A stretch of DNA of 64,000 bases, from assembly GCA_051747265.1 (NCBI GenBank), contig JBNJFY010000004.1, forward strand, positions 310,001 to 374,000, given 5' to 3'. The DNA comes from JBNJFY01 sp051747265 (lineage in GTDB: Bacteria > Bacteroidota > Rhodothermia > Balneolales > Balneolaceae). Of this stretch, positions 28,342 to 36,786 are shown piece by piece (the first letter of the stretch is position 1; every line of letters begins with the position of its first letter). A program made the translations under genes and the position numbers. Under the pieces are notes generated by a model. The model saw nothing but the letters and a program-made list of their open reading frames with translations. It ran no database searches and was not told where the DNA came from.

Positions 28342-28969
28342 TATTTGCATTAAGTACTTGATGAATGAGCTGGATCCGTCTGAGGCCATGCTCGTTGAGA
28401 AGGCGATGATGGAAGATCAGGACCTTCTAATTGAGATTGAAAGCTTCCGGGCAACACTGCAAAAAGTGGATAAATTGCCTACGGTACAGCCGCCTCAAGA
28501 ATTGAGTGAAAATATTATTCAAAAAGCTGCTGAACGCCATTCATCAGCAACCAGGCAAGCTTTAGAAAAATATCGACTGCAGCAGCCCAAATATTACGCT
28601 GCTGCAGCTATGTTGTTGGCTGGGGTCACCATTGGAACCCTGACTTTTGATCTGACTCCTCATCTTGTACCGGGGATGATGACCGAAGGCACACAAACCC
28701 AGGGACAGGCATCAAGCCCGGCTACGATCTCATCCACAACGGCGCCGTCCACATCTGCTAGCTCACAAGGTTCCTCCGAAAATGCAATACAACCTTGGGT
28801 GGATCAAAATGAGGTATTGTATTTTAAGGAGCAATCCGGTCAGGAAGGGGTTTCATTCATCAATGATGCCATGATGCAAGAAAGCCTTAAGAAATTGAAG
28901 CCGATCAATGAACCGATGCACTTCCAGATGAATTCTAATTCCTATCAATTAACCGGTTCCCCTCGCTAG
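28325..28969 (+). CDS. Putative membrane-bound anti-sigma factor
   Basis: A 214-residue protein. Its N-terminal ~60 residues (YLMNELDPSEAMLVEKAMM, DLLIEIESFRAT) form the acidic helical domain seen in cytosolic anti-sigma regions. One transmembrane helix follows at about 96-115 (YYAAAAMLLAGVTIGTLTF), then a Ser/Thr-rich periplasmic tail. The start overlaps the sigma gene by 17 bp in another frame, the usual arrangement of a sigma/anti-sigma pair. No zinc-binding motif is seen. Function is inferred mainly from position. Confidence 0.75.
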   Translation: MLNEDNICIKYLMNELDPSEAMLVEKAMMEDQDLLIEIESFRATLQKVDKLPTVQPPQELSENIIQKAAERHSSATRQALEKYRLQQPKYYAAAAMLLAGVTIGTLTFDLTPHLVPGMMTEGTQTQGQASSPATISSTTAPSTSASSQGSSENAIQPWVDQNEVLYFKEQSGQEGVSFINDAMMQESLKKLKPINEPMHFQMNSNSYQLTGSPR

Positions 28970-29099
28970 TTTTTAAATTCGGGCTCCACTTAATTGACCG
29001 GGATTCAGAAACGAATGGAGTGCTAATTTTTTTTCCATCCTCCATCACATTATATTTTGCTTTGATAGATTCAAAGTGAAATGAAGAAAAACGGGTTAC

Positions 29100-29900
29100 A
29101 TGGGTAAAGTCATTTCTATTGCTAACCAGAAGGGGGGGGTTGGAAAAACAACCACCGCTATCAATCTGGCAGCCAGTTTAGCGGCTATCGAACATCCCAC
29201 ATTAATTATTGATACTGATCCACAAAGTAACACCACGAGTGGCTTGGGGATTGATTCCAAGACGGTCAGCAATTCAATTTATGAGGTTATGGTGGGGGGG
29301 ATTGAATCATCTGAAGCCATACTGGAAACCGAACTCCCATTTTTAGATCTCATTCCATCACATATTAATTTGGTGGGTGCCGAGATAGAAATGATTGATC
29401 GCGAGGAGCGCGAACGGATTTTATCCAAAGCGCTTGGAGATTTACGTGAAAAATATGATTTCATCATCATTGATTGTCCGCCATCGCTGGGGCTACTAAC
29501 CATCAATGCACTAACCGCTTCCGATTCCGTATTGATTCCGGTTCAATGCGAATATTTTGCTCTGGAGGGATTAGGTCAGTTGTTGAATACCATCAAAATC
29601 GTTCGGCAACATCTCAACACCGATCTGGAAATTGAAGGGGTACTACTGACCATGTACGATACCCGAACTCGGCTCTCCAACCAGGTGGCTGATGAAGTAA
29701 AGCGTTACTTTAATGATCGAGTATTTGAGGCCATCATTTCTCGTAATGTTCGCCTTGCTGAGGCTCCCAGTTTTGGGAAACCGGTATTATTGTATGAATC
29801 TACCAGTGTGGGGGCAAAGAACTATTTATCACTGGCTCGAGAAATTATAACCCGAAACAAAGAGCAATTTACCGATAGTCCGGTATTTGCAGAATCTTAA
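29100..29900 (+). CDS. parA: Chromosome-partitioning ATPase ParA (Soj)
   Basis: A 266-residue ParA/Soj ATPase that moves ParB-parS complexes and so separates replicated origins. The deviant Walker A is KGGVGKTTTAINLA at residues ~11-24, Walker A' is IIDTDPQSNTTSGL, and Walker B is FIIIDCPPSLG. It lacks the long N-terminal DNA-binding extension of plasmid type Ia ParA, which fits a chromosomal protein. parB follows after 86 bp. The gene holds two G homopolymers (eight G in the P-loop codons at 29132-29139 and seven near 29294). Confidence 0.95.
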   Translation: MGKVISIANQKGGVGKTTTAINLAASLAAIEHPTLIIDTDPQSNTTSGLGIDSKTVSNSIYEVMVGGIESSEAILETELPFLDLIPSHINLVGAEIEMIDREERERILSKALGDLREKYDFIIIDCPPSLGLLTINALTASDSVLIPVQCEYFALEGLGQLLNTIKIVRQHLNTDLEIEGVLLTMYDTRTRLSNQVADEVKRYFNDRVFEAIISRNVRLAEAPSFGKPVLLYESTSVGAKNYLSLAREIITRNKEQFTDSPVFAES

Positions 29901-29986
29901 TTCGGGCTTACCGTTCCATAATATCAGTTTTGAAGAACTGGTTTCGCTGCTCTGTTAACCTTTTTAGTATTTATTAATTAATTCGG

Positions 29987-30943
29987 ATGGCACAACGCAA
30001 AGCATTAGGTAAAGGACTGGGTGCTTTTTTCCCAGACATGGACGATGATAAGGAACAAAGTTCCTCGGGAGAGAAGCAGCAGGAAACGAGCAATAAGTAT
30101 TTAGATCCAGAACAGCGCGTTAATGTAGTGCTGGAAGTTCCCGTGGAGAATATCCGTCCTAATCCGCATCAACCCCGTAAAGAGTTTGATGAGGAGCGGT
30201 TGGAAGAGTTGGCTATGTCCATCAAGAAACATGGATTAATTCAGCCTGTTACGGTTCGATATATCGGCGATAAGCGTTTTGAATTGATTAGTGGTGAGCG
30301 TCGCTTACGTGCGACCAAACTGGCTGGATTGGACATTATTCCATCCTATATACGGGAAGCCGAAGATGAAGACATTATCTCTTTTGCGCTAATTGAAAAC
30401 ATCCAGCGGGAAGACTTAAATCCCATAGAAGTAGCTATGGGGTATCAGCGGTTGATCGATGAACTGGATTACACGCAGTCGGAAGTTGCAGAGAAGGTGG
30501 GCAAGAATCGATCTACTGTGGCCAATATGCTGCGCCTGTTAAATTTGTCAGCCCCGGTTCAAGCCGCACTACGAGACCAGACGATTAGTATGGGACATGC
30601 CCGGGCTCTATTGTCGCTGGATGATGAAGAGGCTCAGGAAATGATGTTGGGCAAAATTATTGATAACAATTTATCGGTGCGGCAGGTCGAAGAAATTATC
30701 CGATCTAGTAAAAAAGCATCCAAGAAAGCCTCAAAATCAAAGGATCAATCTAAGCCGGAATCGGGTATTCCCAAAGAGCATGAAGCTTTCTACCGTGATA
30801 TTCAAGATCGGATTCGAAGTATTTTAAGTACCAAAGTGAACATCAAACCAAAGCCAAAAGGAGAGGGCGGTGAAATTCGGATTGAATATTATTCGAATGA
30901 CGAACTGGATCGTATATTGGCCAAGTTTGATGAGATTCGATAA
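29987..30943 (+). CDS. parB: Chromosome-partitioning protein ParB (Spo0J)
   Basis: A 318-residue ParB that binds parS and spreads as a CTP-dependent clamp. The N-terminal CTPase domain includes RPNPHQPRKEFDEERLEELA and the GERRLRATKLAG motif. The central helix-turn-helix (YTQSEVAEKVGKNRSTVANML) binds parS, and a charged linker (KKASKKASKSKD) leads to the C-terminal dimer domain. A leading basic segment (MAQRKALGKGLGAFFPD) contacts ParA. No clear parS site was found by eye in the window. The downstream gene appears to start within its last codons. Confidence 0.96.
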   Translation: MAQRKALGKGLGAFFPDMDDDKEQSSSGEKQQETSNKYLDPEQRVNVVLEVPVENIRPNPHQPRKEFDEERLEELAMSIKKHGLIQPVTVRYIGDKRFELISGERRLRATKLAGLDIIPSYIREAEDEDIISFALIENIQREDLNPIEVAMGYQRLIDELDYTQSEVAEKVGKNRSTVANMLRLLNLSAPVQAALRDQTISMGHARALLSLDDEEAQEMMLGKIIDNNLSVRQVEEIIRSSKKASKKASKSKDQSKPESGIPKEHEAFYRDIQDRIRSILSTKVNIKPKPKGEGGEIRIEYYSNDELDRILAKFDEIR

Positions 30944-31703
30944 GCAGTTTTGGAGTTATGTGGGTAGAAAGTTAAGATCTTACCTCAATATCCGGACACA
31001 TCGTTATTCTGTTCGATTGGCATTGCAATGCTGTGTCCTGCTCTGGATTTTTTCCATTCCCCTGATGGCCCAAACCACTTCTTTGGGTCTGAACGTCTCA
31101 TCAACGGACCAAGCATCAATTAGTGATCAGCTGCTCATGGATAGAGTAGAGCCTTCAGGATCATTTGCGTTATCCATAAATAGGGTAGATAGTACTCGCC
31201 AAGATGGGGCCAATGCATCTATACCTTCTCCCAAGAAGGTGTTGTATCGTTCGCTAATGATTCCCGGATGGGGGCAAATCACCAATAAGCAAGCTTGGAA
31301 AGTGCCTATTATCTATGGTTTGTTAGGTGGGTTAGTGGGGTACAGTATTTATTTGAATAAGAAGTATCACGACTATCGGGCAGCTTATTATAACACCGCA
31401 TACGAAGAGGAAGGCGGCAGTGACTATAAATTTGGTCCTACCCCTGACTACATTCCCGCTGGGGCGTCTCTCTCATCATTAAAATATAATAGAAACTATT
31501 ATCGAAATCAGCGGGATTTCATGTATATCGCTACGGGTTTAGCCTATGGATTAAATGCCATAGACGCTTACATATTTGCTCACATGCGTACATTTGATGT
31601 ATCCGATGATCTTACCGCTTCTGCTGGCATTACGCCCGTTTCTGGTGGGGGGAACAAAGGGATGGGAATCACACTGTCAATTGCATTACGTACTAGAAAA
31701 TGA
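30930..31703 (+). CDS. DUF5683 domain-containing membrane protein
   Basis: A protein of ~257 residues from ATG 30930, which overlaps the parB stop by 14 bp. The open frame runs back to 30870, and GTG 30960 is also possible. A hydrophobic segment (LALQCCVLLWIFSIPLMAQ) resembles a signal peptide. The DUF5683 core begins near SLMIPGWGQITNKQAWKVPIIYG, with transmembrane segments and a conserved Tyr-rich region (KYHDYRAAYYNTAY). The family is common in Bacteroidota after parB but has no known role. The position suggests a link with the cell pole or envelope, which is only an inference. Confidence 0.75.
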   Translation: MRFDKQFWSYVGRKLRSYLNIRTHRYSVRLALQCCVLLWIFSIPLMAQTTSLGLNVSSTDQASISDQLLMDRVEPSGSFALSINRVDSTRQDGANASIPSPKKVLYRSLMIPGWGQITNKQAWKVPIIYGLLGGLVGYSIYLNKKYHDYRAAYYNTAYEEEGGSDYKFGPTPDYIPAGASLSSLKYNRNYYRNQRDFMYIATGLAYGLNAIDAYIFAHMRTFDVSDDLTASAGITPVSGGGNKGMGITLSIALRTRK

Positions 31704-31709
31704 TCCATT

Positions 31710-32432
31710 ATGAATGATAAAAAACCAGAAAAGACTTTTGATAAAGATAAAAACGACGAACAAATTCCTGCCTTCGGTGATAAACTAAGCGAAGATCTGT
31801 GGAGCGTATTTAAAATAATGGGTGAGTTCGTGGAGGGATATGATAAGCTCTCCAAAATTGGCCCCTGTATTTCCATATTTGGATCCGCTCGAACCGAACC
31901 CGGTGATGAGTACTACGATAAAGCATCGGAAACAGCATTAGAGTTCACTAGGCAGGGATTTGGAATTATTACCGGCGGTGGTCCGGGGATCATGGAAGCG
32001 GCCAATAAAGGGGCGAAGAAAGGTAATGGAAAATCAGTTGGATTGAACATTAACCTTCCTTTTGAGCAAGGACCGAACCAGTTTGTTGATCCAAAGCTAT
32101 CCATAGACTTTAACTACTTCTTCGCACGTAAGGTTATGTTTGTGAAATACGCTCAGGGGTTTGTGGTTTTTCCGGGTGGATTCGGAACGCTGGACGAATT
32201 TTTTGAAGCGATGACGTTAATCCAAACGCGTAAAATCTTGCAATTCCCAGTTGTATTAATTGGTAAAGATTACTGGGAAGGCTTGATTGATTGGATGAAA
32301 AACACCATGGTTAGAAAAGGGACAATTTCAGAAAGTGATTTAGAATTGTTTACCGTAACCGATGATCACTTAGAGGCCGTGGATATTATTAGTGAATTCT
32401 ACGAACGCCATCAACTGCGACCTAACTTCTAA
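31710..32432 (+). CDS. LOG-family protein (TIGR00730 Rossmann fold)
   Basis: A 240-residue Rossmann-fold protein of the LOG/lysine-decarboxylase-like family. The signature GGGPGIMEAANKGA and the catalytic PGGFGTLDEFFE motif are both present. Characterised members hydrolyse nucleoside 5'-monophosphates to the base plus ribose 5-phosphate (cytokinin-activating LOG, YgdH/PpnN type). An N-terminal extension of ~50 charged residues precedes the fold. It sits 6 bp after DUF5683 and 3 bp before the transglycosylase gene, so it belongs to the parAB transcript. True lysine decarboxylase activity is unlikely. Confidence 0.88.
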   Translation: MNDKKPEKTFDKDKNDEQIPAFGDKLSEDLWSVFKIMGEFVEGYDKLSKIGPCISIFGSARTEPGDEYYDKASETALEFTRQGFGIITGGGPGIMEAANKGAKKGNGKSVGLNINLPFEQGPNQFVDPKLSIDFNYFFARKVMFVKYAQGFVVFPGGFGTLDEFFEAMTLIQTRKILQFPVVLIGKDYWEGLIDWMKNTMVRKGTISESDLELFTVTDDHLEAVDIISEFYERHQLRPNF

Positions 32433-32435
32433 ACA

Positions 32436-33398
32436 ATGAAAAAGCATTCTCCGATATGGCTGGGATTATTGATCCTGATCAGTATTACGATTTTATCGGC
32501 ATATCTGCTTGATGAAGAGGCCGATCACACTGCCCAAGCCAAGATTCGAGAGAATGCAGATAATGGGGTAAGGAGCACATCTCTAACCACCGAACGAGGC
32601 GAATGGGCCTTATCTAATGTCCCTCAAATCTTGCCGGTGCCCGATCAATTGGATTTCGCTGGAGAGCCGGTTCCGCTGGAAAATCCGGACATTCGAGAGC
32701 GGTTCGAGAAGGAATTATATATCACCGCTCATCGGTATTATCAGGTTATCTTTTACCTGAAGCGAGCACCACGGATTTTTCCTCAACTTAAAGAAGCTTT
32801 GCGTGAAGCTGGCTTACCTGAAGATTTTGTTTATTTAGCGGTTATAGAAAGTGATTTGTTGCCTACCATTGAGTCACCCGCTGGAGCTAAGGGAATTTGG
32901 CAATTCATGCCATCCACTGCCCGTCGATACGGTCTGCAGGTTAATAATCGTATTGATGAGCGCATGAATATTGAAAAAGCAACTCGAGCGGCTATTCAAT
33001 ATTTAAAATATGCCAAAAAGAAAACAGGAAGCTGGACCACCGCATCCGCGGCTTATAACATGGGGTTGGCTCGTACCATAAGCACCATTAAAAACCAGCA
33101 GACCGATAACTATTATAAGATGTATATCAATGATGAGACATCACGATATATGTTTCGCATTCTAGCTGCCAAAGTAATAATTGAAGATCCAGAAAGATAC
33201 GGCTACCAGATTCCGCCCGAGGAAGTTTATACTTATGAACCGTATAAAGAAATTGAGGTAACCCAGGGTATTGATAATCTTGTAGATTGGGCGAAGGGAT
33301 ACGAAACAAGTTATTATGATTTAAAGCGTTTGAACCCTTGGATACTGCAACGTTATTTACCGCAAGGTGGATATACCTTGAAAGTGCCTCAAGATTAA
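32436..33398 (+). CDS. Membrane-bound lytic transglycosylase (MltD-like, GH23)
   Basis: A 320-residue periplasmic murein hydrolase with an N-terminal signal anchor (PIWLGLLILISITILSAYLL). The SLT/GH23 catalytic domain includes LPEDFVYLAVIESDLLP with the catalytic Glu, then SPAGAKGIWQFMPSTARRYG and ASAAYNMG. It cleaves the MurNAc-GlcNAc bond to give 1,6-anhydro ends. After the domain is a ~60-residue C-terminal region (VTQGIDNLVDWAKGYE...YTLKVP) that resembles a degenerate LysM-type repeat. It is the fifth gene of the parA-led run. Confidence 0.88.
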   Translation: MKKHSPIWLGLLILISITILSAYLLDEEADHTAQAKIRENADNGVRSTSLTTERGEWALSNVPQILPVPDQLDFAGEPVPLENPDIRERFEKELYITAHRYYQVIFYLKRAPRIFPQLKEALREAGLPEDFVYLAVIESDLLPTIESPAGAKGIWQFMPSTARRYGLQVNNRIDERMNIEKATRAAIQYLKYAKKKTGSWTTASAAYNMGLARTISTIKNQQTDNYYKMYINDETSRYMFRILAAKVIIEDPERYGYQIPPEEVYTYEPYKEIEVTQGIDNLVDWAKGYETSYYDLKRLNPWILQRYLPQGGYTLKVPQD

Positions 33399-33504
33399 AA
33401 AATTTGGTACAAAGGCAATAATACCTTAGTTAATTGGGTTTAATTTTATATAAAGTATAATTTCATTAGTTTCACCGCTCGATATTAGTATCAACCAATA
33501 ATCA

Positions 33505-34539
33505 ATGGATCTCATGAGATTTATAAAGAGAACTGCGTTTCTTTTCCTGATTAGTGCAATAGCGTTTGGTTATGCCGGGCATGATGCTTGGGCTCAAACC
33601 AAGAAAGATGCTGTCGAATCTTATAATGAGGCATTTAAATTAGCCAAGGCAGAAAATTACAGCGAAGCAATCACCGTTTATGAGGAAACGATTCAAATCT
33701 GTGAGCAGCTTGGCACAGAAGGGGATGAAATTAGGAAAAAGGCTGAAGGCAAGTTGCCCCGTCTGTATTTCCGAAAAGCAGCGGAATCATATAAAGCCTT
33801 CAAGAAAGAACAATCGGTATCTAATTTGGATGCGGCTATCGCCGGGTTTAAGCAAACTCGCGAAGTAGCGGAAAAATATGACGATGCTGAAATTGCTAAT
33901 CGTTCCAGGAGCTTTATTCCAACCCTATACTACACAAAGTCTATTGTTTTTTATAAGCAGCAGATGTTTGAACAGGCAGGGGAAGCTCTGGATAATGCTA
34001 TCAACGCTAACCCCAATTATGCTAAAGCATACTATCAAAAAGCGTTGGTCTTGAAAAAACAGGAAAAGATTGATTCGGCAATTTCTATGTTTGATCGTGC
34101 CATTCAGGTAGCTATGACTACCAATGACAGCCAGATGGTAGAAAAAGCGCAAGAAGCCGCTCGGGATGAGCTTATTTATCAAGCTGTAAATCTAAGTGAA
34201 AACAAGGATTTTGACGAAGCGATTGCCAAATTGGAGCGAGCTTTGGAATACGATAGCGAATCGCCCAATGCGCACTATCGACTGGCTGAAATTTATAACA
34301 AGCAGGCGAAAAGTGATTTAGCCATCGAACATGCCAATGAAGCACTGAAATACGAAAGTGGCGGAAAAACCGATCGAGCTAAAATTTATTTCGAGTTGGG
34401 TACCGCTCTGAAGCGTAAAGGTAACAAAAGTGGTGCATGTGATGCCTTTGAACAGGCCACTTTCGGTTCCTTTAAGCAACCCGCCGAACACGAAATGGAA
34501 TATGAACTTGAGTGTGACAAGGTTTCTCAAAGTAAATAA
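33505..34539 (+). CDS. Tetratricopeptide-repeat protein, periplasmic
   Basis: A 344-residue protein with a signal peptide (MRFIKRTAFLFLISAIAFGYAG; ATG 33514 is an alternative start three codons in). It consists of tandem TPR helices, for example AGEALDNAINANPNYAKAYY near 157-176 and AIAKLERALEYDSESPNAHY near 237-256. TPR proteins scaffold protein complexes; the periplasmic location and nearby murein hydrolase suggest an envelope role. A terminator follows. The partner is unknown. Confidence 0.82.
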   Translation: MDLMRFIKRTAFLFLISAIAFGYAGHDAWAQTKKDAVESYNEAFKLAKAENYSEAITVYEETIQICEQLGTEGDEIRKKAEGKLPRLYFRKAAESYKAFKKEQSVSNLDAAIAGFKQTREVAEKYDDAEIANRSRSFIPTLYYTKSIVFYKQQMFEQAGEALDNAINANPNYAKAYYQKALVLKKQEKIDSAISMFDRAIQVAMTTNDSQMVEKAQEAARDELIYQAVNLSENKDFDEAIAKLERALEYDSESPNAHYRLAEIYNKQAKSDLAIEHANEALKYESGGKTDRAKIYFELGTALKRKGNKSGACDAFEQATFGSFKQPAEHEMEYELECDKVSQSK

Positions 34540-34563
34540 CCATTTCAGGTAAACTAATTTTTT

Positions 34564-34597
34564 AGAGGGCTCTGGAGTTATTCAGAGTCCTTTTTTT
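34564..34597 (+). terminator. Intrinsic terminator after the TPR gene
   Basis: The arms AGGGCTCTG (34566-34574) and CAGAGTCCT (34583-34591, one G-U pair) are followed by seven T. It closes the parA-to-TPR run before transketolase. Confidence 0.85.
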
Positions 34598-34698
34598 ATG
34601 CTTGGAAATGCAGGAGTTCCTTTTCTGTAATTGCTTGATTCCTTGTATCTTCCGGCACCATCATTATAATCTCTGGCTCAAACATATTTCTTGATTTC

Positions 34699-36723
34699 AT
34701 GAACACGAAAACCGCTCCTACCCAACTGGATCAGCTTTGTGTTAATACCATCCGTACGCTATCTATGGATGCCGTTCAAAAAGCGAATTCCGGGCATCCC
34801 GGTATGCCTATGGGCATGGCTGATGCCGCATATGTTTTGTGGACTAAATTCTTAAAACATAATCCCGAAAATGCTGACTGGTTCGATCGGGATCGATTTA
34901 TCCTTTCTGCAGGACACGGCTCCATGTTGCTATACAGTTTGCTGCATTTAACTGGTTATGACGTAACCCTGGAGGACCTGAAAAACTTTCGCCAGTGGGG
35001 AAGCAATACGCCGGGGCATCCAGAAGTAGGCGTAACCTCAGGTGTTGAGACCACAACGGGACCTTTGGGACAGGGATTTGGTACAGGGGTAGGTATGGCC
35101 ATGGCCGAGGCGCATTTGGCTGCTCGATTCAATACCAATAAACACCAAGTAGTCGACCATTATACTTACGGCATTGTTAGTGATGGCGATTTGATGGAAG
35201 GGATCTCTCATGAATCCGCTTCCATGGCTGGTCATATGCAATTGGGCAAGTTGATTTATCTATATGATGCTAACCGAATATCCATTGACGGCAGCACGGA
35301 TTTGGCCTTTACAGAAGATGTTGCTCAGCGTTTTAAAGCCTACAATTGGCATGTGCAAACCATAGATGGTCATGACCATACGGAAATTGAGGCAGCTATT
35401 ACAGCTGCGCAAGCCAGTGAGAAGCCTTCCCTCATTATCTGTAAAACTCATATCGGTTTTGGTAGTCCCAATAAGCAGGATGACGCTTCCTCGCATGGTG
35501 CTCCTTTGGGTGAAGATGAAATTGCGAAAACCAAAGAGAATTTGGGGTGGCCTTACGAGGATCCCTTCGTCATTCCGGATGAAGTATTGGACCATTTCCG
35601 TACAGCCGTAGTACGCGGGAAGAATGCCGAACAAGTTTGGGCTCGACAGGTAGATGCCTATAAAAGAGATTTTCCAGAGCAAGCCGCTCATTTCACCCAG
35701 ACTATGAATCGAAGTTTACCTGCAGAACAACAATGGGACGCGCTATTACCCAACTTTGAAGCTGATGAAAAGGGAATGGCTACCCGGAAATCCTCCGGAC
35801 AAGTCTTGAATGCCATAGCGGACGCCATTCCTCAATTAATTGGTGGGTCTGCTGATTTGACCGGCAGTAACAAGACATTTTTGGATAATCAGGGGATCTT
35901 TTCAGCCCAGAATTACGAAGGGCGAAATATTCACTTCGGAGTTCGCGAACATGGAATGTCTGCTGCGGTGAACGGTATGGCATTACATAAAGGAGTGATT
36001 CCTTATTGCGGAACCTTCTTTGTTTTCACCGATTACAGTCGTCCGGCTATTCGTCTGGCGGCCCTGTCTCACATCCCCTCCATTTTTGTATTGACGCACG
36101 ACAGTGTTGGATTAGGAGAAGACGGCCCGACTCATCAACCTATCGCTCACTTGGCCTCGTTCCGAGCCATGCCCAATGTTACGGTATTACGTCCTGCGGA
36201 TGCCAACGAAGTAGCAGCCGCTTGGAAAGTGGCTATCGAGGAAGACAACGGTCCGACACTTCTTGTGTTAACGCGACAAAATCTGCCTACTTTAGCCGAA
36301 ACCAAGCAACGAGCTAAACAGGGGGTGGATCGAGGAGCGTATATCCTGGCTGATTCTGAGGCCGATAAGCCTGATGTTATTTTGATGGGAACCGGATCGG
36401 AAATATCCATTGCCTACGCTGCTCATCAGATGTTGCTGGAAGAGGGTATCAACTCCCGGGTAGTAAGTATGCCTAGCTGGGAACGCTTTCGTAATCAACC
36501 GGAGTCTTACCGAGAAGAAGTATTGCCTGAAACGGTACAAGCGCGAGTGTCCATCGAGGCTGGAGCGACTCAAGGGTGGAGCGAATGGACCGGGAATACC
36601 GGAATCAACATTGGTATTGATAAATTCGGTGCTTCCGCTCCGTATCAAGATATATTTAAGCATTACGGCTTAACTCCGGAAGCAGTAGTAAGCTCAGCTA
36701 AGTCATTGCTGGAGAAAGCCTAG
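34699..36723 (+). CDS. tkt: Transketolase
   Basis: A 674-residue thiamine-diphosphate enzyme of the non-oxidative pentose phosphate pathway and, where present, the Calvin cycle; it transfers two-carbon ketol units between sugar phosphates. The N-terminal TPP domain shows SGHPGMPMGMAD, TTGPLGQGFGTGVGMA and the GDGDL-type motif SDGDLMEG...YDANRISIDG. The central domain has HFGVREHGMSAAVNG with the conserved Glu, and EDGPTHQPIAHL follows. The length is standard. It is a single gene between two terminators. Confidence 0.97.
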   Translation: MNTKTAPTQLDQLCVNTIRTLSMDAVQKANSGHPGMPMGMADAAYVLWTKFLKHNPENADWFDRDRFILSAGHGSMLLYSLLHLTGYDVTLEDLKNFRQWGSNTPGHPEVGVTSGVETTTGPLGQGFGTGVGMAMAEAHLAARFNTNKHQVVDHYTYGIVSDGDLMEGISHESASMAGHMQLGKLIYLYDANRISIDGSTDLAFTEDVAQRFKAYNWHVQTIDGHDHTEIEAAITAAQASEKPSLIICKTHIGFGSPNKQDDASSHGAPLGEDEIAKTKENLGWPYEDPFVIPDEVLDHFRTAVVRGKNAEQVWARQVDAYKRDFPEQAAHFTQTMNRSLPAEQQWDALLPNFEADEKGMATRKSSGQVLNAIADAIPQLIGGSADLTGSNKTFLDNQGIFSAQNYEGRNIHFGVREHGMSAAVNGMALHKGVIPYCGTFFVFTDYSRPAIRLAALSHIPSIFVLTHDSVGLGEDGPTHQPIAHLASFRAMPNVTVLRPADANEVAAAWKVAIEEDNGPTLLVLTRQNLPTLAETKQRAKQGVDRGAYILADSEADKPDVILMGTGSEISIAYAAHQMLLEEGINSRVVSMPSWERFRNQPESYREEVLPETVQARVSIEAGATQGWSEWTGNTGINIGIDKFGASAPYQDIFKHYGLTPEAVVSSAKSLLEKA

Positions 36724-36749
36724 TGTCAAGGCCCCATGCATAGGTATTG

Positions 36750-36786
36750 GAAGCTACTGAGTGGCAATCTCAGTGGCTTCTTTTTT
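36750..36786 (+). terminator. Intrinsic terminator of tkt, inside the 3' end of the convergent phosphatase gene
   Basis: The arms GAAGCTACTGAG (36750-36761) and CTCAGTGGCTTC (36769-36780) pair with one T-G wobble and are followed by six T. It overlaps the last codons of the minus-strand phosphatase gene, so the same DNA is both coding and terminator. Confidence 0.85.

Noticed and set aside
29000..31000. parS site near parAB
   Set aside because: No sequence close to the TGTTTCACGTGAAACA palindrome was seen by eye here or elsewhere; a systematic search is needed before saying it is absent.
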